Positions 8,298 to 17,014 of a stretch of DNA of 46,678 nt are shown one piece after another. The stretch spans positions 1 to 46,678 of the forward strand of contig JAGYJW010000053.1 of the NCBI GenBank assembly GCA_018401435.1. Reading direction: 5' to 3'. This DNA comes from Deltaproteobacteria bacterium (GTDB taxonomy: Bacteria; Myxococcota_A; UBA796; UBA2385). Each line of letters starts with the position of its first letter. Within the stretch, counting starts at the first letter, position 1. A program made the position numbers and the translations under genes. The notes beneath the pieces were generated by a model. That model had not been told where the DNA came from and did not search any database. It saw nothing but the letters and a program-made list of their open reading frames with translations.

Positions 8298-10335
8298 GTG
8301 CGACGCCTCCTGCTCCTGCTGCTGATCCTCGGCTCCGGCCTGCATGCCGCCGGCGGGCAGCTCCAAAGCAGCGGGCGATCTGATCGCAGACACGGCATCG
8401 CCGGGGGCCGACGACGCGGCGACCTGACGAAGATGAAGACGGGGACGGCTTCTCCGCCAGCATCGACTGTATCGACGAGACCCCGGCCGCCACCCCGGCG
8501 CCACCGAGATCTGCGACGGCATCGACCAGGACTGCGACGGCGACACCGACGAGGGGCCGCCCCCCGACGCGACCACCTGGTTTGTCGATGGGGATGGCGA
8601 CGGCTTCAAGGATCCCGGGCGGGCGGAAGAAACCTGCAGCCAGCCTGCCAACCATGTGGCCGACAACACCGACTGCGACGACAGCCGGGACGAGGTCTAC
8701 CCGGGAGCCCCCGAACGCTGTGACCCCTCAAACCGGGACGAGGACTGCGACGGGCTGGCCGATGACGCCGATCCCGACGTGCTCAGCCCGGATCGGCTCT
8801 GGTTCCCCGATGCCGACGAGGACGGCCACGGCGAGGCCGGCGCGAGCCCGCGGGCAGCCTGCGATGATCCCAGCCGGGCGGGCGATCGCTGGTCTGCCGA
8901 CGACAGCGACTGCAATGACCGGGACGCCGAGGTGCACCCCGGCGCCCCCGAGGTCTGCGACGGCCGCGACAACGACTGTGACGGGGGCCTGGACCGCTGT
9001 CTGACGGTCCGACCGCCTCTGGTTGCCAGCGGGCGCTGGTCAGGAGGCCGCTTGCCACGATCACGCGGGCAGCGTGAGTGTGGCGCTGAAGTACGTGGTG
9101 AACGGCGACGGCTTGCACGATCCTCGCTGTGGTGCCTGAGGTCGGGCCGGCGACGCAATGCCTACCTGATTCCTGGACCAGCCACGGGCACGGGCAGCCC
9201 GTCGGGCGCCCACGCGATCCTGCGCGGCGAGCAGGCAGGCGACCACGCCGGCTACAGCCTGCGGGGCGGCGACACCGACGGGGACGGCCGCGCCGATCTG
9301 CTGGTGGGCGCCTGGAAATCCGGTGTGGCCGAGGTGGACGCCGGGGCCGTCTACCTTGTGTTGGGGCCGATCACGGGCGAGATGAGCCTGGGGCTGGCCG
9401 AGGGCCGCGCCTGGGGACAGGCCGCATCGGATCGGGCCGGAGAGACGCTGGCCTTCAGCGACCTGGACGGCGACGGGCTGGACGACATCATCGTGGGCAG
9501 CGTCTACAATGACGGATTCAGCAATAATGCCGGCGCAGTCTATATTCTCAATGGGCCACTCACCAGCGCGCGGTCCCTGGCCGAGCCCGACGCCCGCCGG
9601 GTGGGCGAGGCCGCCAACGACTACTCCGCCAGCTCCATCGACGCCGCGGGCGACATCAACGGCGACGGCATCGGCGATCTGCTGGTGGGCGCCGCCCATG
9701 GCGACGGCGGCGCCATCGACTCAGGCGTGGCCTATGCGCTGCACGGGCCCATCACCGGGGTGGCCGGGCTGGGGTCAGCCGATGGGCGCCTGCTGGGGGT
9801 GGACCCCTTTGACTACGCTGGGGTGGCGGTCCCCGGGCCGGGCGACGTGAATGGCGACGGCTACGCGGATCTGCTGGTGGGGGCGCCCGGGGCCGATGCC
9901 GGCCTGCGCAACGAAGGCGCCGTCTACCTGGTGCTCGGGCCGGCCACCGGCGACCACTCGTTGACCACCGCCCACGCCACCCTGCGCGGGGAGGCCCCCC
10001 TCGACCAGCTGGGCCAGCACCTCGGGGCAGCCGGCGACATCGACGGGGACGGCTTCGCGGACCTGCTGCTGGCCTCCTCGCGCCAGGGGGCCGGGGGCGA
10101 CCAGGCCGGCGCGATCTGGCGCCTGGCGGGACCCCTCACCGGCAGCATCGATCTTGCGGCCCAGCCGGGCAAATGGCGGGGGGATTCGCCGGAAGATCGG
10201 GCAGGGGTGGCGCTGCACGGCGCGGGCGACCTCGACGGAGATGGGCTGCTGGACCTTGTTGTCGGGGCGACGGGTGTGGATCTTCCCGATGTGGAGGCCG
10301 GCGCGGCCTACCTGCTGCCGGGGGCCAGCTTCTGA
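8298..10335 (+). pseudogene. Calcium-loop / FG-GAP beta-propeller surface protein, frame-broken
   Basis: A GTG at 8298 opens a signal peptide (MRRLLLLLLILGSGLHAAGG). The recognisable coding then changes frame at least twice before about 8506 and again between about 9010 and 9170. The N-terminal half has repeated acidic loops and paired cysteines (CDGIDQDCDG, CDGRDNDCDG, DADEDGHGE) of the MopE/thrombospondin-3-like type. The C-terminal half, intact from about 9170 to the stop at 10335, has FG-GAP repeats with calcium loops: DTDGDGRADLLVGA, DLDGDGLDDIIVGS, DINGDGIGDLLVGA, DVNGDGYADLLVGA, DIDGDGFADLLLAS, DLDGDGLLDLVVGA. This is an integrin-alpha-like beta-propeller, expected to be secreted and calcium-binding. 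Whether the breaks are real or indel errors cannot be told here; good codon composition on both sides of each break favours errors or recent decay. Confidence 0.75.
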
Positions 10336-10414
10336 GGACAAGGCGGATGCCGCCGCTTTCCAAGGGGGGCGCGGACGGCTTAGGGGGCAGCCTGACACCC
10401 CGGAGCTGCCCACC

Positions 10415-11485
10415 ATGGCCAATGCCACCCCCGCCGAACTCACCCAGCGCCTCGAAGACCTCCACGAGGAGTACCGCCAGCACTTCGCGGGGCGCAGCCG
10501 CGTCAGCCGCGAGGCCGACCGCCTGGACGGGCTGATGGCCCGCGTGCAACAGGTAATGGACGAGGCCGACGGCGCGCCCCAGGTCCTGGGCCTGGGCCAG
10601 CAGCGCATCGACCTCTACCGCAGCGAGGCCCAGCTCATCCGCGAAGCCCAGGCCGGCGGCCCCGATGTGGTCGAGGCCAGCGGCCTGCACGACGGCGGTT
10701 TTCTGGCCTTGCGCCGCTACGCCCGCAACTTTGGCGGGCGCCCCCGGGCCAGCCGGGATCTCGGCCTGCTCGACGAGCTGACCGAAGAGCAGCGCCGCAT
10801 GCAGCGCCGCTTCGACGTGCTCGCCACCCGCCACGAGCCCGGCTGGCAGGCCGATGTGCGCGGCCTGCTCGCCAGCAACATCCAGCTCTTCGAGAGCGAG
10901 CGCAAGGCCATCGTCGACAGCCGCAAGGCCCTGCCCGCCGCCGAGAAGATCTCGGTGCTGGCGCGCCGGGCCAACGAGCAGTTCAGCGCCTACCGCGTGC
11001 ACTTCGCCGACAAGCCCCGCCGCTCGCGCCACCTGCCCCTGCTGCAGCGCATCTTGTCCAACCTCGAGGTCATCCTGGCCGAGATGAAGGCCCTGCGGGA
11101 CAACGGGGACGGCAACGCCGTCAACACCGAAAATATCGGCAAGGTGGACAGCCGGGTGCAGCACCACCGCAAAGAGCTCACCCAGATTCAGCAGGCCCGG
11201 GCGCAGCTTCGCCCGGGCGAGCTGTCCGCCGGCCTCGCAGACGGCGCCAACGCCTTGTTCAAGCGCTACCGCGAACAGTTCGCCGGTCGGCAGCGCCGCG
11301 AGGTCGATCCCGAAGCCCTCAACGACATCAACGAGCAGCTGCAGGTGATCATGCGCCAGATGCAGGCCCTGCACGACGAGGCGGGCTTGCCGGCCAACGC
11401 GGGCAACCTCGAGATCGTGATCGACAACCTCAAGCGCTACGAGCGCGAGTACGAGGCCGTCATCGCGGCCAAGCGCAGCACCTGA
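10415..11485 (+). CDS. Four-repeat alpha-helical protein of unknown function
   Basis: The ATG at 10415 has GGAG upstream and gives 356 residues with no signal peptide or membrane segment, so a cytoplasmic protein. It is almost wholly helical and built from four copies of a unit about 82-92 residues long. Each copy begins with a Y-R-x-x-F-x-G-R-x-R-x-S-R-like motif: YRQHFAGRSRVSR at residue 20, YARNFGGRPRASR at 102, YRVHFADKPRRSR at 193, YREQFAGRQRREV at 285. Each copy ends with a second basic helix such as LFESERKAIVDSR or YEREYEAVIAAKR. The conserved arginines suggest binding to an anionic partner, which is inference. I do not recognise the family. It lies alone between a frame-broken surface-protein gene and a frame-broken minus-strand gene. 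Confidence 0.85.
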   Translation: MANATPAELTQRLEDLHEEYRQHFAGRSRVSREADRLDGLMARVQQVMDEADGAPQVLGLGQQRIDLYRSEAQLIREAQAGGPDVVEASGLHDGGFLALRRYARNFGGRPRASRDLGLLDELTEEQRRMQRRFDVLATRHEPGWQADVRGLLASNIQLFESERKAIVDSRKALPAAEKISVLARRANEQFSAYRVHFADKPRRSRHLPLLQRILSNLEVILAEMKALRDNGDGNAVNTENIGKVDSRVQHHRKELTQIQQARAQLRPGELSAGLADGANALFKRYREQFAGRQRREVDPEALNDINEQLQVIMRQMQALHDEAGLPANAGNLEIVIDNLKRYEREYEAVIAAKRST

Positions 11486-11501
11486 GCCCTGCGGCAGGCC
11501 C

Positions 11502-12313
11502 TCAACCCTGGTTGCGGGCGGCCCGGCGGGCGGCCCGGCGGGCGGCGCGCTCTTCGGGGGTCATGCGCTGAAGCTCTTCGCGGATGGCGTCGGCCCGACC
11601 CTCGGCCGGCGCCACGAAGCGCCGCGGTTCGAGGGCCGGTGACACGCCGGACATGGCCATCTGTTCGGGGGTCTTGGCGGGCGGGGCCGGCGGCGGCGCA
11701 GGGGCACAGCGGCGGCCGCGGGCGCCACCGGGGGCCGGCGGCTGCGGGGCCACCGCGGCGGGGCCACCTGCGGCGGAGCCGGCAGCGGCACCTGCAGGAC
11801 GGGCGCCGGATCCTGGGGGCAGTCAGGGCAGCCACCGCGACGGGCGGGGCCTCGGCGACGGCGCATCCGCAGCCGCAGCACGGAAGGCCGCGGCCGCGGG
11901 GGCGATCTCGGCTCGGCGTCCAGCGGCGCAGCGACCGGACGGGGACGCGGCGGAGCGGCGGTGCGGGGCATGGCCACCGGAGGAGGGGCGGCCGGGCGGG
12001 TCGGGCGGGGCGCAGCCTCCGCGGCGCTGACGGGAGGCAGCAGGGGCGGCGGCTTGGGACGCTGCGCCGCTCGCCGCGGCTGTTGCGGGCCTGCCGCGCC
12101 TCGCGCTCCTTTCGCGCCGGCGGCGCCGCCGCTCGGCGGGCAGCGGCAACAGCCTCTTCCAGCTCCTCTTCCAGTGTCGGCGCCGGTCTTGGGCTCCTCT
12201 TCGGAGGCGGGCTCCAGCTCGTCTTTGGGTTGCACCTTCAACATGAAGAGCAGCGTCGCCGGGCCGACGACGCTGAGAAGGAGCACGTACCCGAGGAGAT
12301 CGAAGAAGTCCAT
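11502..12313 (-). pseudogene. Membrane-anchored proline/alanine-rich protein, frame-broken
   Basis: The minus-strand start at 12313 gives MDFFDLLGYVLLLSVVG, one membrane helix, then an acidic stretch (LEPASEEEPKTG). The coding then passes through several frames: a charged helix TLEEELEEAVAAARRAAA, long Pro/Ala-rich linkers, and a C-terminal segment PEQMAMSGVSPALEPRRF ... MTPEERAARRAARRAA ending at 11502. At least three frame changes are needed to join these parts. An intact version would be an inner-membrane anchor with a long flexible linker and a basic tail. No homologue comes to mind. The repeated C and G runs here make indel errors plausible. Confidence 0.5.
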
Positions 12314-12385
12314 GCGCCTGGTCGACTGAGGTCACCCGATCGTAGCACGCACCGGAGGAGGCCGGGACTTCGTCGGCGGATCGCT

Positions 12386-13133
12386 TCAGGCCTCGCCGGG
12401 AGCGCGCAACAGGGCCAGCCAGGCCCTCGGCCTCATCCGGCTCGCCGATGGCCCGCCACGCGCCGGCGGCCTCATTCAGAACATCCACAGCATCCCCATT
12501 CCCGCGGGCATGCAGCAGCTGGCCCATCAAGGAGCCCCACCAGGGCCACCTCGTCCATGCGCCCGATTCCCCGGGCCAGGGGCAGGGCCGCCCCGAGATC
12601 CCGCAGCGCGGCGTCGCCATCCTCCACGGCGACTGCACCCGGGCGCGGGTCCACAAGGCGGCCAGGCGGGCGTCGGCGTCGGCGCCGGCCGCATCGACAG
12701 CGGCGTCCACCTTGGCGCAGGTGGCCTGGATGGCAGGTCCAGCTCGCGCACTGGCTGCGGCTGACCACCCGCTCCCAGGCGCCCCTGGCCTCGCGCAAGA
12801 CGGCGACGCCATTGTGGGGCTCCCCAGGAAGATGAGCACCTGGCCCAGCCGGGCGGCCACCGCCGCGAGGGGGCGTCTTCACCCAGGCCGCGGGCGAGAT
12901 CAGGGCGTCGTCCAGACGCTTCCGCGCCGAGGCCAGGTCCTGGGCCCGCAGGTCGAAGGCGGCAAGCTGGTGCTGCGCCTGCACGATGACATCGGCCAGA
13001 TCATGGCTTGGCCGAGCTGAAGGGCGGCCTCCCACTGGCGGCGGGCGGCGTCCGCACGCCCGGCAGCCAGGGTCTGGCGGGCCTGGGCCAGCAGGGCGCG
13101 GGCGACCGATGGGGCCGAAGGGGCGTCGGGCAT
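12386..13133 (-). pseudogene. Helical (TPR-like) repeat protein, frame-broken
   Basis: The start ATG at 13133 is preceded by GGAGG at good spacing and reads MPDAPSAPSVARALLAQARQ, followed by GRADAARRQWEAALQLG, a TPR-like helix pair. The coding then shifts frame (HQLAAFDLRAQDLASARKRL), shifts again (ARLGQVLIFLG, VAVLREARGAWERVV), and ends in a segment (VLNEAAGAWRAIGEPDEAEG, then ALLRAPGEA) whose stop is at 12386. The repeated A-helix/B-helix pattern supports a solenoid of TPR type. No catalytic motif is seen. It is divergent from ogt with 95 bp between the starts. Confidence 0.5.
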
Positions 13134-13228
13134 GGGACCTCCGCTCCGGCAGCTAACCCGGCCGCCCCAGGCGACGGCTGGCGCTGGCGCACCCCACCGG
13201 TCATGCTCAGCCACCCGGAGCCCGCCCC

Positions 13229-13768
13229 ATGTCCAGCCCGCAGCTCATATGCCCGATCGACAGCCCCCTGGGCCGACTGCAGGCCTGGAGCAGCCCCGCG
13301 GGCCTCACCCGCCTGGTCTTCGTCGAAGACGACGCCCTATCCGACGATCTCGCCCAGACCCGCGCAGGCATTCCCCGGGCTGCCCCAGCGCTGCCCGGTG
13401 ACCCCCACGGCCTCAAAGCCGCCCTGAGGGCCTGGCTGGCCGGCGACTTCGACGCCCTCGACCACCTGCCCCTGGATGTCGCCGGAACGCCCTTTCAGCT
13501 GGAGGTCTGGGCCCGGCTGCGGGCCCTGCCCCCGGGCCGCACCACCACCTATGGGGCCCTGGCGGGGCAGATGGGTCAGCAGGGTGGCGCGCGGGCGGTG
13601 GGCGCTGCCGTCGGCCGAAACCCAGTTGCAATCGTCATTCCCTGCCACCGTGTCATCGGGGCGGATGGCGGGCTGGTGGACTTTGCCTGGGGGCTGCCCC
13701 GCAAGCGCTGGCTGCTGGAGCACGAAGGCGCCCTGCAGCCCGATCGCCAGGGCGCGCTCTTCGGCTGA
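13229..13768 (+). CDS. ogt: Methylated-DNA--protein-cysteine S-methyltransferase
   Basis: This suicide DNA-repair protein transfers the alkyl group from O6-alkylguanine to its own cysteine. The 179-residue sequence has the N-terminal ribonuclease-H-like half and then the full C-terminal signature: GTPFQLEVWARLRALPPGRT with TTYGALA (helix-turn-helix that flips the base), ARAVGAAVGRNP, and the active site PCHRVIG with Cys139. It ends LPRKRWLLEHEG, as is usual for the Ogt/MGT family. The usual GYAGG-type stretch reads VDFAWG, a small departure. The length is normal for an Ogt without an Ada regulatory domain. It appears to be a single-gene unit. Confidence 0.95.
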   Translation: MSSPQLICPIDSPLGRLQAWSSPAGLTRLVFVEDDALSDDLAQTRAGIPRAAPALPGDPHGLKAALRAWLAGDFDALDHLPLDVAGTPFQLEVWARLRALPPGRTTTYGALAGQMGQQGGARAVGAAVGRNPVAIVIPCHRVIGADGGLVDFAWGLPRKRWLLEHEGALQPDRQGALFG

Positions 13769-14006
13769 GCGACCTGGCCCAACAGGGTGGGCCATCTGCC
13801 ACAGCTCAGCGCGAGAGCTGGGCGACCACGGCGGGGGGCGCCGCGGCGAAGGGCCCATAGGCCATCGCGGGGGAGGCCGGCGGCGACTCCCATCACGAAG
13901 AGGAAGAGGCGGGCGGCGCGGGCTTGGGTGGAGGGGGACACGGCGGGCTCTGCGCGAGGGGAAGCGAGGCGTAGCGGGGAGCGTGCCAGGGGGCTATTTT
14001 CCGGCC
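13769..14006. other. Intergenic stretch with a possible small exported peptide on the minus strand
   Basis: Between ogt and dusA, the minus strand from about 13941 reads MSPSTQARAARLFLFVMGV, a possible signal peptide. A one-frame change would continue it as LPASPAMAYGPFAAAPP to a stop near 13813. Since neighbouring genes show similar frame breaks, this may be a short secreted protein of about 45 residues carrying an indel. There is no homology support. Nothing else is visible in the gap. Confidence 0.2.
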
Positions 14007-15007
14007 ATGACCCGCGCCCCCGCCCCGCCGCTCAGCATCGCACCCATGATGCAGCGCACCGACCGCCACTTCCGCGTGCTCTTGCGGCAGCTCAGCCGCC
14101 GCACGCTGCTCTACACCGAGATGGTCGTCACCGGCGCGATCCTGCGGGGGGACGCCGACCGCCACCTCGCCTTTCACCCCTCGGAGCGGCCCCTGGCCCT
14201 GCAGCTGGGGGGCGATGACCCCGTGGCCCTCGCCGCCTGCGCCCGCATCGCCGAAGACTACGGCTACGACGAGGTCAACCTCAATGTCGGCTGCCCCAGC
14301 GACAAAGTGCAGAGCGGCAATTTCGGCGTCTGCCTGATGGGCGACCCGGATCGGGTGGCCGACGCCGTGGCCGCCATGCGGGCCGCCTGCGGGCTGCCCG
14401 TGACGGTCAAACACCGCATCGGCTTCGACGATCGCGACCACTACGACCATATGCGCGCATTCGTGGACCGCGTGGCCGAGGCCGGCTGCGATCGTTTCAG
14501 CGTGCACGCCCGCAAGGCCTGGCTGCAGGGCCTCAGCCCCAAAGAGAACCGCGACATCCCGCCCCTGCGCTACGAAGACGTCTACCGCCTGAAGGCCGAA
14601 CGCCCCGACCTCCAGATCGAGATCAACGGCGGCATCCGCGACCTGGACAGCGCCCTGGCGCAGCTCTCCCATGTGGACGCCGTGATGATCGAGCAGGAGG
14701 CCGGCGCGGAGGAAGACGATCAGTCCGACGCCCCGGTCGTCAAGCTCGTGAACCTGGTGATCACCGAGGCGGTGCAGCTGCGGGCCAGCGACATCCACAT
14801 CGAGCCCTTTGAAGACCGGATCCGGATCCGCTATCGGATCGACGGCCGCCTCGTGGAGCGCGGCGCCTCTGTCATCCTCCTCCGCATCGCTTCCTGCACC
14901 GCTGGCGGCGCCGGCTGTCGGATGGAGGATTCACCGAAGATGCGCTTCCTGGGCTCATCACAGAGGCGTGGCAGGCCCTGGTGGGCGCCGGCCTCGCGGC
15001 CCGCTGA
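14007..15007 (+). pseudogene. dusA: dusA (tRNA-dihydrouridine synthase A) disrupted by a PilB/GspE-like segment
   Basis: DusA reduces uridines in the tRNA D-loop using FMN. Residues 1-228 (14007-14690) are a clear DusA: SIAPMMQRTDRHFR, then NLNVGCPSDKVQSGNFG with the catalytic Cys96, then VKHRIG, then HARKAWLQGLSPKENRDIP, then EINGGIRDLD and HVDAVMI. The FMN-phosphate-binding GR motif and the C-terminal helical domain should follow. Instead the frame continues directly into EQEAGAEEDDQSD and VVKLVNLVITEAVQLRASD, which is the start of the core domain of a PilB/GspE-type secretion ATPase (about 14691-14865). After that the frame is lost. A short tail in another frame (FLHRWRRRLSDGG ... ALVGAGLAAR) stops at 15005-15007, two bases before the DUF72 start. 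As it stands the enzyme would lack its cofactor-binding end. Confidence 0.8.
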
Positions 15008-15009
15008 GG

Positions 15010-15987
15010 GTGGAGGCGGATCGGCCGCTGCTGCCCGGCTTCGCCGCCTTGCCCCGGGTCCGCGCGGCCCCGCCGCACCCCGACCTGGTCGCGCTGGCGG
15101 CGGACTTGCCCGAGGGCCTGCGCATGGGCCCCTCCTCCTGGAATTACCCGGGCTGGGGGGACCGGGTCTGGCTGGGCCGCCCCGACGCCGCCACCTTGTC
15201 GCGCGAGGGGCTGCCCGCAGTCGCCGCCTTCCCCCTCTTTCGGGCCGTTGGGGTGGACCGCAGCTTTCACGCGCCGGTGGACGCGGCGACCCAGGCCGCC
15301 TGGGCGGCGGCGGCACCGGGCCTGCGCTTCATCCTCAAGGCGCCGGCCGTCCTCACCCGGCCGCTGCTGGAGGGATCGGCCGCGCCCAACCCGCGCTTCT
15401 GCGACCCAGCCTGGACCCTCGCGCAGGTGTTGCGGCCCGCCCAGGCACTCGGCCCCAGCCTGGGCGCCATCCTGCTGCAATTCGCGGCGGCAGCCACCCG
15501 CGAAGCCGGCGGCGCCCGCGCCTTCTTCGGCCAGCTGGCAGCCTGGCGACAAGCCCTGCCCGATGCCGCCCCCCTCTTTGTGGAGCTGCGAGACCCCCTT
15601 CTCGTGAATGTGCATACAGGGCGCATTCTGCGCGAGCTTGGCCTGGGCGTCTGCCTGAATATCTGTGAGGGCATGCCGCCGCTGCCGGTGCAGGCGGCGG
15701 CCCTGTCACCCCCCGACCAGCCCCTGCTGCTGCGTTGGTTGACCCGGCCGGGCATGGGCTACCGACAGGCCCAACGCGCCTTCTCCCCCTTTGACCACCT
15801 GCGCGGCGCCGATCCCGACACCCGGGCGGTGCTGGCCCGCCTGGTGGTGGATCGGCTGCGGGCGGGCCAGACCGCCTGGCTGACCGTGGCCAACCGCGCC
15901 GAGGGCTGCATCCCCCTCAGCGTCGTGGGCCTGGGGGAGCGCATCCGGCGCCTCCTCAGCCGGTCAAGCCGCCGCGCGAGCGTGTAG
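15010..15987 (+). CDS. DUF72 family protein
   Basis: GTG 15010 follows the preceding stop by two bases and gives 325 residues; an ATG at 15125 is a shorter alternative. The signature MGPSSWNYPGWGDRVWLG corresponds to the GTSGWSYPGW-type motif near the start of DUF72 proteins, which have a TIM-barrel fold. Typical later segments are FHAPVDAATQAAWAAAAPG, RFILKAP and LGAILLQFAA. The biochemical role of the family is unknown. The 3' end overlaps the convergent alpha/beta-hydrolase gene by 24 bp. It is probably translated together with whatever tail precedes it. Confidence 0.85.
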   Translation: MEADRPLLPGFAALPRVRAAPPHPDLVALAADLPEGLRMGPSSWNYPGWGDRVWLGRPDAATLSREGLPAVAAFPLFRAVGVDRSFHAPVDAATQAAWAAAAPGLRFILKAPAVLTRPLLEGSAAPNPRFCDPAWTLAQVLRPAQALGPSLGAILLQFAAAATREAGGARAFFGQLAAWRQALPDAAPLFVELRDPLLVNVHTGRILRELGLGVCLNICEGMPPLPVQAAALSPPDQPLLLRWLTRPGMGYRQAQRAFSPFDHLRGADPDTRAVLARLVVDRLRAGQTAWLTVANRAEGCIPLSVVGLGERIRRLLSRSSRRASV

Positions 15988-16824
15988 GGCCCGGCCAAAG
16001 GCCACGATGCGCGCGGCCAGATCCACTGCATTCTCGAAGTAGGCGACGTGGCCATAGCCTTCGGGGCGCAGCACGGGGCAGTGGGTGGGCAGGTGGGCCT
16101 GGAAGAAGGCGAGCTGTTCGGGGAAGAGCAGGCGCTCGGAGGCACCCCAGAGCAGCTGACCCGGGGCGGCCAGCCGAGACAGCTCTTCGGGGGTGAAGAG
16201 GTCGGATGGCAGCAGGTTATCGAGCAGGCGCTGCACCGAGGGCCGCATCAGGCGCTGGTGGAGATTGCGGGCCGCCAGCTTGGGCAGCGGGGCCTTTCCG
16301 GCAAAGGCGAGATCAACCAGGACCCGCGCCTCTTCGACGTTCTGGGGCCGAAAGCGCCGAAGCATCTCTGCGTGCAGGTGGGGGTTGAGGGGGGCGCCGG
16401 CCGGCGAACAGACCACCAGGCCCTTGACGCTCCGGGGGCGATCCACGGCGAAGCGCAGGCCCATCATGCCGCCCAGGGAATTGCCGAAGACCAGGGCCGG
16501 CTCGTCCAGCAGCTCCTCGAGCACGTCAAAGAGGGCCTGAGACACCGCGCGGTTGGAGGCGTCCTCCGGGGCGGCGTCGCTCTGGCCATGGCCCAGCAGA
16601 TCCGGCACGATGATGCGGCGGACATGGGGTCGCAGCAGGCCGATCAGCCGCACCATATGGGTGGAGCCCGAGCCGAAGCCGTGCAGCAGCACGACCGGGG
16701 GGAGATCCCCCTCGCCGGGACCATCGTAGACGTGGTGCACCCCCAGCGCGCCGGGGATTCGCAGACTCCAGAAGCCGTAGCGGCGCAGCTTGTTCTGCGC
16801 GACCTTGTCGATGAGTGTGGACAC
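15964..16824 (-). CDS. Alpha/beta-hydrolase fold protein
   Basis: I choose GTG 16824 because GGAGG lies six bases upstream; longer starts reach 16878. The 286-residue product has the oxyanion-hole motif LLHGFGSG near residue 47, the nucleophile elbow GNSLGG with Ser116, and the catalytic His in GYGHVAYFEN near the C-terminus. The acidic residue is probably in the strand around LLWGASERL, where an Asp is usual but only Glu is seen. The pattern resembles small ester or C-C-bond hydrolases such as MhpC-type enzymes. No signal peptide is visible, so it is cytoplasmic. The substrate is unknown. Confidence 0.88.
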   Translation of the reverse strand: MSTLIDKVAQNKLRRYGFWSLRIPGALGVHHVYDGPGEGDLPPVVLLHGFGSGSTHMVRLIGLLRPHVRRIIVPDLLGHGQSDAAPEDASNRAVSQALFDVLEELLDEPALVFGNSLGGMMGLRFAVDRPRSVKGLVVCSPAGAPLNPHLHAEMLRRFRPQNVEEARVLVDLAFAGKAPLPKLAARNLHQRLMRPSVQRLLDNLLPSDLFTPEELSRLAAPGQLLWGASERLLFPEQLAFFQAHLPTHCPVLRPEGYGHVAYFENAVDLAARIVAFGRALHARAAA

Positions 16825-17014
16825 ATCACCCTCCGATCCGACGGACGCCCACCCCATCGGACGTGTGAGCCCGGCCAACAGTCGAAGGCGGCGCCGGGTC
16901 CTTCAAGATAGCGCGAAAAATACTACGCACCCGGGAAAAGTCGCGACGGCTCATGGATGCCGCCCGGAATTCCGTCCCACCGGGCACCGGGGGCCCTGCC
17001 CCCAGGAGGCCCCC

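Noticed and set aside
13476..15668. A single 730-codon open frame through ogt, dusA and DUF72
   Set aside because: It joins an off-frame piece of ogt, the DusA start, a PilB-like fragment and an off-frame DUF72 segment. It is not one protein; only 14007-14865 of it reads as real coding.
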